Shown piece by piece: positions 1-10,163 of a DNA stretch of 64,000 nt. Numbering within the stretch: position 1 is the stretch's first letter; every line of letters starts with the position of its first letter. This DNA is from Clavaria fumosa (Eukaryota; Basidiomycota; Agaricomycetes; Agaricales; Clavariaceae): NCBI GenBank assembly GCA_951802425.1, contig OX637805.1:558001-622000 (forward strand), read 5' to 3'. Below the pieces are notes generated by a model. It was not told the DNA's origin, did not search any database, and was given only the letters and a program-made list of their open reading frames with translations. Both the position numbers and the translations under genes were made by a program.

Positions 1-497
1 TAGTTCAACTTTGGGGTAAACAAGCAACAGACCTTCACTCCAGTGGAAGCCTTCGCGTCAATGACCCTCCATTCTATCGAGCCGTTTGCTAAGCGTGTGA
101 TCTCGAGCAGATCCGGTTTGAAGAGCCCAAATTCAACGGGCTGCCTGCCTGCTCGGACGAAGTTCTCATCGAGAGCCTTTTGGGGAGGCCAAAACTTGAG
201 ACCCGCGATAAAAAAATGATCACGTTCATCTAGTATGACAAGCTCTCGGAGGTCTGTGGCGTCGAGCGGAGCCGAGAACACCGTCAGAAGTAGACCTTGG
301 GCATCTAGCCATGCGAGTAGGGTTGCCTCCCAATCGTTGCCACGCTCGAGTTGCGCTTCTGTGAGCCCCGAAGACTGATTTTTGGCCGTGTGAGCGCGAG
401 ATGGAGAGCCGTAATAGACGTTGTGCAGAAAGAGGTCACACTGCAGATGATGATGAGAAGCGAGATTTGTGGCTGAGAGAGTCAGCTTGCTCTTCAT
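1..497 (-). CDS. PD-(D/E)XK (RecB-like) nuclease family protein, 5' part only
   Basis: Reading leftwards from the ATG at 497, one frame stays open to the window edge, giving 165 visible residues without a stop. The start reads LSATNLASHHHLQCDLFLH, the kind of N-terminus seen in TM0106/RecB-like nucleases, where a Cys follows a short helix. Further on come PDLLEI and, about 20 residues later, EWRVIDAKAS, which together match the PD...(D/E)xK active-site pattern of this nuclease superfamily. In fungi such domains are often fused to a helicase, but that part would lie outside the window. A TATA-like site at 651-660 and an E-box at 683 lie upstream. The fold assignment is inferred from motif order only, and the substrate is unknown. 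Confidence 0.6.
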   Translation of the reverse strand, partial: MKSKLTLSATNLASHHHLQCDLFLHNVYYGSPSRAHTAKNQSSGLTEAQLERGNDWEATLLAWLDAQGLLLTVFSAPLDATDLRELVILDERDHFFIAGLKFWPPQKALDENFVRAGRQPVEFGLFKPDLLEITRLANGSIEWRVIDAKASTGVKVCCLFTPKLN

Positions 498-650
498 GGT
501 AGGTGTCAGAGGAAGAATCGCGGTTCGCCCATGGTTGAGGCGTGCCGCGTGACGTAGTCCTAGCCGGCCTTCACATCGGCTGCACACCTAATGTCGTCCG
601 TGAGGGCAATTTACGCCGTTTGACTCCATCGTCGCACGCGCGTTCAGGGG

Positions 651-660
651 AATATATAAA
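651..660 (-). promoter_or_regulatory. TATA-like element for the left-edge gene
   Basis: The minus strand reads TTTATATATT about 154 bases upstream of the ATG at 497. It is the only such AT run in this intergenic region. Confidence 0.4.
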
Positions 661-682
661 TTGGGAAATAATGAGTCGGCCC

Positions 683-688
683 CACGTG
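683..688. promoter_or_regulatory. CACGTG box (CACGTGAC)
   Basis: Palindromic E-box 186 bases upstream of the ATG at 497. This sequence is the known target of Cbf1-type bHLH factors in fungi. A second copy lies at 853-858. Confidence 0.35.
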
Positions 689-1030
689 ACTTCAACACAA
701 CTTGAACATAACATCATGTGCATGATGGCCGCAGCTTCTTTGGTCATTGTTCTCTAGCAACTGGTCTCTATTTCATGGCTTCAACGGTTTAATCCTTTAT
801 TGTAAATGAACGTTTAAATTTTATTAAACTGCTGAATGATGTGTCCCTGCGGCACGTGAACAGTTCACCAGTCGTTTTTGTGGAATTGGCGCGACCAGCA
901 TTTGGTTTTCGACAAGGTTCTCCGCCACCTTCCTCAGAATTGTGGAAAGTAGGAAAGTTCAAGCGGTCCTGTACACATGCGATGACCCATGCATAGCAGA
1001 CAAACACCGACGCTATCTTGAAGTGCGTCA

Positions 1031-2399
1031 TCAGCCCGTTTTCTGTCGATGACTCTCACCCGTCAGATTCCACTTCCCGAACAGAAGGCTATAAAGAGCG
1101 TAGAAGTTAGTGAGAAGGTGCAATTCAGACGAGAAAGAGTTGAGCGAGGATTCGCACTCAAACACAGCCATGGTAGTCCACTTCCTGTTATCGGACTGAG
1201 GGAATACCAGTGATCGAGGACCGTAAAAGACCTGTCGAACCCGGCAACGCGAAGAATGAATCAGAATTTGCTTGTGGAAGGAGAATTCCGCAGCACCTCG
1301 TCGTCGACCTCATCAGCCTTCCTAGGCAAGCAATGCATGAATTTCCAATGGGGCTTCGCTCCTCCATCATGGCAAAGCTTCTCTGTGACCTGGTATCCCT
1401 GGAAATCACGTAGCCGCTGTGCCTTCTCGGCCTCTTGTCCCATTGAAATCCTTAGAAACATATTCACATACATAGTTTGCAAGCAGAAAAAAAGCAGAAC
1501 ACACCAGGTATCGGTCATCACGACGTCCGCACCCGCGACCGCTTCACGTGGGTCAACCCCCCACCATATTCCTGTGTTACACTCCAGTGCTTCAACACGC
1601 TCCCAAACGGCCTTCGGGGCGCGGTACTTCTCGGGACTCGCCACGCGGAATCGGTGCCCGAGACGCGGGTAGGTCACAAGCATGTCGTGCAGCACATTCG
1701 CTGAATCTCCGACATACGCAATTGTCAGTCCGCTCGACGGCAGATTAGGAAGGGGCTTCCATCTTTTGTCCTTCTTGGAGGACTTGGCGTTAACCGCCTG
1801 TTGGTGTTGCGGTTCCATAGGTGTTGGTTGAGAGACGGGCTCAATGTCTGCAGGCGGGAATAAGTGGGCGTGTTCGTGAAGCGTCAACAAATCCGCTAGT
1901 ATCTGGGTTGGGTGCCAGAGAGAAGAAAGCGCATTCAGTACAGGTACGGGGGAGTATTTTGCGAGCTCCTACGAGAGAGGTAATTTTAAAACTAAAACAT
2001 GGCATATAATAAGGGAAAACTCGCCTCGATCTCTTCGTGCGGGCCCACTCGCGCAAAGATGCCCTGACACATGCCACCGATGACCCTTGCCGAGTCACGC
2101 ACGGTCTCGTTGACACCTAGCTGTATGTCATCCGCGCCAAGGAAGAGGGCGCGTCCACCAAGCAGCACCGAGGCAGTCTCTGCCGAAACACGCGTGCGGC
2201 TGGATCGCTTGGAAAAAAGAAGCGCGACGGTTTTGTTGAAGAGCGATTGTGAAGGCATACGCAGCTTGTGCGTGCTGACATGCGATTGGGGTTGGAGCCA
2301 TGGAGCCGAGACTTGCTTGAGATAGTGCGCATGCGTGATGATGTGCTTGATTGAGGCAGCAGAAAGGTCTGCAAGGGTCATAAGATGGGGAACGGCCAT
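1031..2399 (-). CDS. OTC: Ornithine carbamoyltransferase
   Basis: Makes citrulline from ornithine and carbamoyl phosphate in arginine synthesis; in fungi it acts in mitochondria. Five exons (minus strand): 2399-2025, 1968-1505, 1450-1297, 1231-1158, 1088-1031, giving 374 residues. The carbamoyl-phosphate loop FSKRSSRTR is near residue 60, and the ornithine/catalytic motif [16 protein letters not shown] is in exon 3; the protein ends LLFGKW plus a short tail. Intron 1 (2024-1969) begins GC, not GT; only this junction gives the conserved EIEELAKYS. Intron 4 (1157-1089) is a multiple of three without a stop, so it is easily missed, but removing it restores MAVFDLLFGKW. The same frame extends upstream to an ATG at 2546 with an Arg-rich leader ([14 protein letters not shown]), a plausible mitochondrial presequence, giving about 423 residues; the true start is open. 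Confidence 0.95.
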
Positions 2400-2443
2400 A
2401 GTTCCTGACACGATCAAACGCTGTAGATGATCGAAGTTGAAAA

Positions 2444-4485
2444 GAGAGCTTATGTAAGGGCACGTCCTTATGATCGGCCTCAGTACCAGTTTTCTGGCAC
2501 GGATGCTGTAACGTCTTCTCCATCGTGAAATCCATCTTGTGACCATGTGCAGCACAAACCCACCCACATGAATCCGCCCTGGAGTTCTTCAGCTTTTCAA
2601 CTGATATTAAGTTATTTTGCACGGGTTCACACTGGCATGTTCACAAGCGGTAGCGTGAGTCAATGTCGAGCGCCGACCCGACTCGTCAGCTTTACAGGTA
2701 CGTCTTATCAGGTGATTTTGACGGTTACGTTCCTCACAATCCTTATGTGCCCTTGTCGCAGGCGCTCGACACGGAAGCTGTATCATGATTTCGAATCAGT
2801 TCTCTTCCACATGCTACCTTGCAGCATCGATCTTTTTAAACCGCTTGCACAGTCTCAGGCTCTCCCTCGAGATACCCCCATGCATTCTGCGAAAACCCAG
2901 CTTGTGAGCGCGTTTCTGGAATCCATTGCTTATGGTGTGGTAGACCTTCCAACCTTTGGCTCTCTTGACTGACTAAGACTTTTCTCCGTATAGGATGTTA
3001 TCTGGTGGTTTTTCTCCGGTGCATGAAAGTATTACATGCGAAATATGCTCAGGGAAGACAATTGTCCATCTATCTCCTCTTGACAACTTTATCTATATTT
3101 CTACTCGCTACCATGGTTGGTCACCCGTCCACTCGCACACACAAAATTAATGAGCAGCACAGCATATTGTCTTGACTTGGGTGCGCAACTATGAAGCATA
3201 CACAGCTCACATGGAGCTGCCTTACGCGGCGCAGGCGTACTTCCTCGACGTTGGCAATCGTTTGTCTGTTATGTCGGAAGCAACGTATGCTACAACCACG
3301 TTGGTAGCAGATCTCTTCCTCGTGAGTCTTTCTTCTTCGCCAAAAATTGTCTACCATGACACTTTTCAGGTCTATCGTACATGGGTCTTGTATGGCCACA
3401 ATTGGTATGTAGTGATATTGCCTTTGCTACTTTTTGGTCTGAATATCGGTCCGTCATAATTTAATGCGTTTCGAAACTCTAACCATACTTCAGCAGGGCT
3501 TTCCATATGGTCATTCTGGTCAATTTCTCAGCTCAAACTTCCATTTGATCAACAAGCATTTGCAACTGTCGTTTCTCATTCAAATTCTTTCTTCATGTGC
3601 GTTTTAAGCCGTAGCAGTGACTTGATTGATTCAATATTCTTCCTCAGTTCAACTCTTGTACTGAACCTCCTCTGTACCTTTAAGTAATCACTCTCGCTGT
3701 TGTCGAACCGTAATCTTGACTTCCTTGTAGTTTTGATCTCATACCGAATCTGGGTTGTCCTGAGTGCCTCAGTGCATGCAGTTGGCGGTAAAGGATGGTT
3801 ACGCAATGTATTCACGGTTGTGATCGACTCTGGTGCGTCTTCTCGTGTACTTTTATTAAAGATACTAAATTATGTTTTCTCTCTCCAGCCGCAATATATT
3901 CCGCATTCCTGGTCGCACTCATTATCCTGAACTCGCGGGTTTTACCTGTGACACTAATCTTCCTAAATCCTGTATGTCCATAGTTTTTCCACTCTGCCAT
4001 CAATTTAAATGACATACTCTCGGGCAGATGTCTTCTATTATTGTGAGTGTGTCTTGTCACAGGATTGCTCAACAGCTGTTTATGAGATGCTTCCTTGATT
4101 CCTTCAATTCTCGCTAACAGGGCATGGTGGTGCGTCTCCTTATTATCATGTCATGCGCCTCGAATGACGGAGTCAACGATTGTTTTTTTGGCCTGGCTTA
4201 TAATATTTAGTTCTCCTCTATTATTATCCGGCTTTGGTTGTCCGACACAGAAGAGAGCAGTCCGATTACAAAACGCACCCCAGGACTCATGACATCTCGG
4301 AGACAGCGGAGTAGTACAGAACTTACCTTACAGCCTCGACAACCAACACAGTTCAACCAATTCTCCAACGGGATGCAGGGGGACATACCCACGACCCGTG
4401 CCGAGGTCTAGTCTCAACTGCAGCATAAGTCTGTGGATTCCTGTGGCGTAGAAGGTCTGTACCAGCTTTACAGTAGCCTGTGAAA
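2444..4485 (+). repeat. Left arm of a ~2-kb inverted duplication
   Basis: This stretch reappears in reverse complement at 5110-7140, with small indels and substitutions. The outer end lies inside the OTC upstream region: the shared sequence stops at about 2444 and 7140, just after a matching CTTACATAAGCTCT. The inner ends are near 4485 and 5110. Each arm carries one copy of the same membrane-protein gene in opposite orientation. Confidence 0.93.
2663..4411 (+). pseudogene. Seven-span membrane protein gene, decayed copy A
   Basis: Homologous along its whole length to the intact copy at 7487-9023. Recognisable pieces run in order: MSSADPTRQLY, a CYLAASIFLNRL helix, YAQGRQLSIYLLLTTLSIFLLAT, WVRNYEAYTAHMELPYAAQA, VYRTWVLYGHNW, SYRIWVVL and an intact C-terminal tail ending at 4409-4411. 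Lesions: the frame shifts between MISNQFSS and the next helix; the DLPTFGSLD segment ends in TGA and is two bases longer than the intact copy; and the splice donor after NLLCT reads TTAAGT where copy B has GTAAGT (near 3681). An intron spanning the DLPTFG segment could rescue one lesion, but not the lost donor or the early shift. The family is known as an expanded group of uncharacterised membrane proteins in Agaricomycetes. Confidence 0.72.
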
Positions 4486-5109
4486 ATAAATGGAAGTGTG
4501 TTATGTCCAGAACCTGGGTCAAAAATTCTAAGAGAGGGAGGAATATAATTTAGTACATTTAGCATAGGCAATTCAAACCTCGATTAAAGCAAATTTTTGA
4601 CCCTTAATTGGTGCACTTTTCAGATCCTTCCTTGCATGCTTTGACAGAGGAAAGTCCAGCTGAATGTCTGAACAGTATCATTTGCCACCAGCTTATGGCT
4701 AAGTGATGGTCCCTGTTCAGATCCTTTTTCCTTATGTGGTTTTGCTCCATTGCACCTGGCAATTCATGCTTACACACTCTCACATGAATCCCCAGCTCTT
4801 CTGAAGCCTTCCCTGCATTACATAATACAGAACTCTTCAGATTATGAGATTCATAGGTGACTCTGGTGGGGATGGCCAACCAGCAGCTTGCAGACCCAGA
4901 CATGTCCAGTAAGGACTGAAGTGTTCTGGGGTACTTTGAATAAATATGGAGTGATGTACATCATCATAACAGCAGCACCAGCACCAGCAAGGGTGGCAAC
5001 GAGTCTCTTGCATTTTCTATGCTTCAAATGGCAAGGTATTGTGTGGTACTCTAGGGAATATCGAGGCGACTACGAGTACTCTAAGGAATACCAAAGCAAC
5101 TACAAGTTT
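4486..5109. other. Spacer between the inverted arms
   Basis: About 620 bases of unique sequence separate the two arms. I see no conserved protein here; the longest frame (4604-4903, minus) has no recognised motif. It could be a remnant of whatever event made the inverted duplication. Confidence 0.55.
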
Positions 5110-7140
5110 GCACAGGCTACAGCAAAGTTGGCACGGGCCTTCTACACTACAAGAATCCAGAGATAAGACTCGACCTCGACACCTAGACCTCGGCACCGGT
5201 CGTGGACATGTCCCCTTGCGTCCCGTTGGAGAATCTGTTGTACTGTGTTGGTTGTCGAGGCTGTAAGGCAAGTTCTGTACTACTCCGCTGTCTCCGAGAT
5301 GTCATGAGTCCTGGGGTTCGTTTTGTAATTGGACTGCTCTCTTCTTTGTCGGACAACCAGAGCCGGATGATAATAGAAGAGAACTAGATATTATAAGCCA
5401 GGCCAAAAAGAATTTGTTGTTTCTGTCATTTGAGGCGCATGACATGATGATAAGGAGACGCACCACCATGCCCTGTTAGCGAGGAGTGAAGGAATCAAAG
5501 AAACATCTCATAAACAGCTGTTGAGCAATCCCGTGACAAAAAACACTCACAATGATAGAAGACATCTGCCCGAGAGTATGTCATTCAAATTGATGGCAGA
5601 GTGGGAAAACTATAGACACACAGGATTTAGGAGGATATATGTCACAGGTGGAATTCGCCAGTCCACGATAATGAGTGCGACCATGAATGCGGAATATATT
5701 GCGGCTAGAGAGAGAAGAGATAATTGGGATCTTTCAATGGAAGTACATGAAAATACGCACCAGAATCAATCACAACCGTGAATACATTGCGTAACCATCC
5801 TTTACCGCCAACTGCATGCACTGATGTTCTCAGGACAACCCAAACTCGGTATGAGATCAAAACTACGAGAAAGTCAAGGTTACGGTTCCACAACAGCGAG
5901 GGTGATTACTTACAGGTACAGAGGAGGTTCAGTATAAGAGTTGAACTGAGGAAGCATATTGAATCAATCAAATCATTGCTAGCGATCAACGGGCTTAAAA
6001 CGCACATGAAGAAAGAACTTGAATGAAAGTTGACGGTTTCAAATGCTTGTTGATTAAATGGAAGTTTGAGCTGAGAAAGTGACCATAATGACCATGTGGA
6101 AAGCCCTGCTGAAGTATGGTCAGAGTTTCGAAACGCATTAAATTATGACGGACCGATATTCAGACCAAAAAGTAGCAAAGGCAATATCACTACATACCAA
6201 TTGTGGCCATACAAGACCCATGTACGATAGACCTGAAAAGTGTCATGGTAGACAATTTTTGGCGAAGAAGAAAGACTCACGAGGAAGAGATCTGCTACCA
6301 ACGTGGTTGTAGCATACGTTGCTTCCGACATAACAGACAAACGAGTGCCAACGTCGAGGAAGTACGCCTGGGCCGCGTAAGGCAGCTCCATGTGAGCTGT
6401 GTATGCTTCATAGTTGCGCACCCAAGTCAAGACAATATGCTGTGCTGCTCATTAATTTTGTGTGTGCGAGTGGACGGGTGACCAACCATGGTAGCGAGTA
6501 AAAATATAGATAAAGTTGTCAAGAGGAGATAGATGGACAATTGTCTTCCCTGAGCATATTTCGCATGTAATACTTTCATGCACCGGAGAAAAGCCACCAG
6601 ATAACATCCTATATGGAGAAAAGTCTTAGTCAGTCAAGAGAGCCAAAGGTTGGATGGTCTACCACACCATAAGCAATGGATTCTAGAAACGCGCTCACAA
6701 GCTGGGTAATCGCAGAATGCAACATGGGAGTATCTCGAGGGAGAGCCTGAGACTGCAAGGCGGTTTAAAAAGGTCGATGCTGCAAGGTAGCATGCGGAAG
6801 ACAACTGATTCGAAATCATGATACAGCTTCTGCGTCGAGCGCCTGCGACAAGGGAGCATCCCTAGGATTGTGAGGCGAACGTAACCATTAAAATCACCTG
6901 ATAAGATGTACCTGTAAAGCTGACGAGTTGGGTCGGCGCTCAACATTGACGCACGCTACCGCCTGTGAACATGTGAACCCGTGCAAAAATAACTTAATAT
7001 CGGTTGAAAAGCTGAAGAACTCCAGGGCGGATTCATGTGGGTGGGTTCGTGCTGCACATGGCGTCACAAAATGGATTTCACGATGGACGACGTGTTACAG
7101 CATCCGGTGGCCGACTATGCGTGCCCTTACATAAGCTCTT
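5110..7140 (-). repeat. Right arm of the ~2-kb inverted duplication
   Basis: Reverse-complement partner of 2444-4485. It includes a copy of the first roughly 200 bases upstream of OTC (about 6940-7140), so the OTC promoter side was duplicated without the gene. Confidence 0.93.
5183..6946 (-). pseudogene. Seven-span membrane protein gene, decayed copy B
   Basis: Mirror copy of A, reading leftwards from the ATG at 6946 to a stop at 5183-5185. It shares with A the early frameshift and the broken DLPTFG segment, so those lesions predate the inversion-duplication or were homogenised. It keeps a good donor (GTAAGT) where A has TTAAGT. The C-terminal exon (SSIIIRL to TTGAEV) is open. The shared lesions argue that neither arm encodes the full protein. 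A shorter product cannot be excluded. Confidence 0.7.
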
Positions 7141-7486
7141 TTTCGGCTAACTCTGGGTTAAAATTGAATTTCCAAATCTGGACAGACTTCGCCTCAACAT
7201 AGCTTCGCCTCCACTGCGTCCGACGTGACTTAGATGCCAAGATATACGCAGAGGGAGTACCCCCCACAACGCTCGGTAGAACCGGGATTGTCACGCATCA
7301 GTTTTCATGTTTCAGTCCCTTGCACTTCCTAACGGGCACATAGGTACCGTTTTCCTGGTGATACTGGCCGCCGCTTGCGGATTGATTGATGCAATGATGG
7401 AATGTGGGACCGATCGGTGCACTTATAAAGCTGGTGGATCATAATGCACACAGCACTTCTGCCAGTGCACTTCCTCACGAACTCCC
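7141..7486. other. Intergenic
   Basis: No gene recognised. A TATA-like TTATAAAG lies about 60 bases before the start of the copy C gene at 7487. Confidence 0.4.
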
Positions 7487-9023
7487 ATGTCGCTATATCG
7501 CGCTGCCCAATTTCAGCTCCTCAGCGCATTTCTAGAATCAATCGCTTATGGTGCGGCAGACCTTCCAGAAACACCTCTGTTGACCGACCCAGAATTTTTC
7601 TATTTAGGTTGCTACCTGGTGGTTTTCCTCAAGTGCATTAGGGTACTGCATGCGAAACATTCACAAGGAAGACAATTGCCCATCTATCTCCTTGTGACTT
7701 CTTTGTCGATATTTCTACTGGCTACCACGGTCAATCATCCGTCCCCTCGCATGCACCCAGAATTGACATGCGTGCGCAGCATGTTGTCTTGACCCTGTTG
7801 CGCAACTATGAGGCAAACACCACTCATATGGAAAGGCCTTACGCGGCCTTAGCGTACTTTGCAGACGCGGGGTCCCATTTAGCTGTCTCGGTGGATGCAA
7901 TATACGTTACTACCACGTTTGTAGCCGATCTCTTCATTGTGAGTCTTTGGTTCTTCCCCAATTATTGCTTACCAAGATAACACTCAAAGGTCTACCGTAC
8001 ATGGGTCCTGTATGGACACGATTGGCGCGTCGTAGTATTGCCCCTGCTGCTCTTCTGTCTCAACATTGGTAATTTACGTGATATTCCGAAGTGTCGACAT
8101 GCCCTGACTTTACATCGACAGGGCTGTCCGCATGGTCAATATGGACGCTCTCTCAGCTCAGACTTCCATTTAATCCCAAGGAATTTTACAACGCAATTAG
8201 TCGTTCGAAGTCGTTCTTCATGTCTGTTTAATTCGTTGGTTGCCCAGATTACTCAGTTGATCCAGCATGCGTCTTTTTAGTTCGACTCTAGTTTTGAATC
8301 TGATCTGTACTGGTGAGCAAATCACTTCAGATATTCCTGCGTTCGTGTTGTAGCCCTGCCTTTCTTGCAGCTTTGATCTCGTATCGCATCTGGCTTGTCT
8401 CAAGGGCTTCAGCACATGCTGTTGGTAAGAAAGGAATGTCAGGAACCGTGATGTCGGTTGTGATTGATTCGGGTCCGCCTTCTATTTCCCGTTGCCTTTT
8501 TGAAGACCCTCACTGTCTCTCTCTTCAGCTGCGATATACACGACATTTATGATTGTGCTAATTATCGTGGACTCATATCTATCGCCCGCTACATATCTCC
8601 TCCTGAACCCTGTGAGTTTACGGATTTTCCACCCTGTCGTCAGGTGGAATGACGCCCTCTTGTCCAGATGTCCTCCATCATTGTAAGCGTTTCTCTTCTT
8701 AACAACGGTTTTGAGACGCTCTCCAACTTTCATCCACAGGGCATAGTAGTGCGTTACGTCTCTCAATGCTTGACCTTTTTGCATAATTGACCGTCAACGT
8801 CCAGTTTTCCTCTATCATTATTCGGCTTTGGAAATTGTCCGATAAGGAAGTTAGCAATCCGTATACAAACCGCGCCTCAGGGCTCGTGTTTGCGTCAAGG
8901 CCTCCGAGACAGTCACAGTACAGTAGTGTGGAAATCGTTCTAGCACCCCGAAAGCCGGAAGAGTTCAGCGAGTCCTCTAGCAGAACTGAGGAAGAACTGA
9001 TGGCCCCAAGCAGTGTCATGTAG
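7487..9023 (+). CDS. Multi-span (7TM-type) membrane protein, intact copy C
   Basis: Ten exons join in frame: 7487-7729, 7780-7938, 7990-8068, 8122-8221, 8281-8312, 8371-8472, 8529-8611, 8668-8682, 8740-8748, 8805-9023, for 346 residues. About seven hydrophobic helices can be seen, including FFYLGCYLVVFLK, LLVTSLSIFLLAT, VYRTWVLYGHDW followed by VVVLPLLLFCLNIG, LVLNLICTALISYRIWLV and IIGIVFSSIIIRL. The tail is polar (SASRP, SSVEIVLAPRKPEEFSE region). The family is a large group of uncharacterised basidiomycete membrane proteins with no known function. Two exons are only 15 and 9 bases long (MSSII and GIV), and one donor is GTCTGT. Copies A and B have an extra first exon (MSSADPTRQLY); here the start is the first in-frame ATG, so the N-terminus could be longer. 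Confidence 0.7.
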
Positions 9024-9181
9024 TTTCTTCGCCTGCAGCATCCCTAGAGTCTTTAGGCCACTTTGGTATTGGACTATGTTAATGAGGACTTTCGTTGTAC
9101 TATTTTTGCACAATCTCGTGGCCCTGCAAACTATCGTAAACAAAATTTTCTGAGCCTTGCTTGCTTACTTCCGCGCTGTTC

Positions 9182-9810
9182 ATGACCTCGTTTCCCCCAA
9201 CAGTCCCGTTCCTAGTGCCAATATATGCGCAAGGAAAGGAGCCGTTGCCTCCAGGGATCACAGAAGATGACCGAGCAGCTTACGCACAGCAAATAAAATA
9301 CCAGAGCTACATTACCATGGGCATGGAGAGCTGTGTGGCCAAGACCGTGCTTGCGGGCGGCGCTGGCTTTGCGATGGGGGCATTTTTCTCTCTCATGTCC
9401 GCGTCGTTCGCGTACGAAGACCCGTTACTCCGGCAACAAATGCAATCAGGTTTGAAACCTGTTCAGAAGGCGAGGGAGGTCTTCAAGGAGATGGGACGCG
9501 GCATGTGGACCAGCGGGAGAGGGTTCGGGAAGATCGGCGCCCTCTTTGCCGGAATCGAGTGTTGTATCGAAGGCGTGCGCTCTTTTCTCTTATTGCCCAA
9601 CGACCCGCGTACGCGACCGTCTAAATGAGTAACACGTCTACGCAGTATCGGGCCAAAAATGATATGGGCAACTCAGTGGCTTCAGGCTTCCTCGCAGGGG
9701 GCATCCTCGCGCGTAAATCGGGCCCCCGCGCCGCGTTCTTAGGTGGCCTTGCGTTCGCCGCGTTCTCAGCTGTCGTAGATTTGTTCCTGAGAAGGGAACC
9801 TCAGGAGTGA
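9182..9810 (+). CDS. TIM22: Mitochondrial import inner membrane translocase subunit TIM22
   Basis: Forms the channel of the carrier translocase that inserts multi-span carriers into the mitochondrial inner membrane. Two exons, 9182-9574 and 9646-9810, give 185 residues. The Tim17/Tim22/Tim23 fold is plain: MESCVAKTVLAGGAGFAMG (first helix), a loop with GLKPVQKAREVFKEM, FGKIGALFAGIECCIEG, then across the intron YRAKNDMGNSVASGFLAGG and the last helix AAFLGGLAFAAFSAVVD. Cysteines in MESC and IECC sit where yeast Tim22 has its structural disulfide. The ATG at 9182 was chosen because the frame upstream opens only with non-ATG codons. Confidence 0.95.
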
Positions 9811-10163
9811 GTTTACCCGTTTCCCTTCGCTTTGCTAGGCAAATTCGCTTACCATGTTCCTTCAGTGATGACTAGCTACGGCTTGCGTCATTGGGATTCC
9901 TGCATCGATATGCTGAAAGCTACGCAACGCCCGGGATTCAACGATCTCAGGAATTCAATGCTGCGTAGTTGCGGAATGTGCCACGTCTCCGCATGCAGCG
10001 TTACTTTTACTACTGATTAGTCGTGGATTCCGACTTTCCCACTCGAGTCCATGCCCACGACGTTGACTTAACAAATACAATGCTGCGGTACTTTCGCACA
10101 AATCTCAATCCCAAAACAGAAAGACAATGGTAACTAGTGTTTCATGGTAGTCATCTCGCAAGT
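9811..10163. other. Intergenic between two convergent genes
   Basis: 3' flanks of TIM22 and of the arrestin gene. Nothing else recognised. Confidence 0.4.

Larger units (their letters stand above)
498..1030. other. Intergenic, promoter of the left-edge gene and 3' flank of OTC
   Basis: No gene recognised. The stretch holds a TATA-like site and two CACGTG boxes upstream of the leftward gene starting at 497. Small open frames here lack splice signals or family resemblance. Confidence 0.5.

Noticed and set aside
4604..5166. Spacer frames as a transposase remnant
   Set aside because: No recognisable catalytic or retroviral-type motif; only short unrelated frames.
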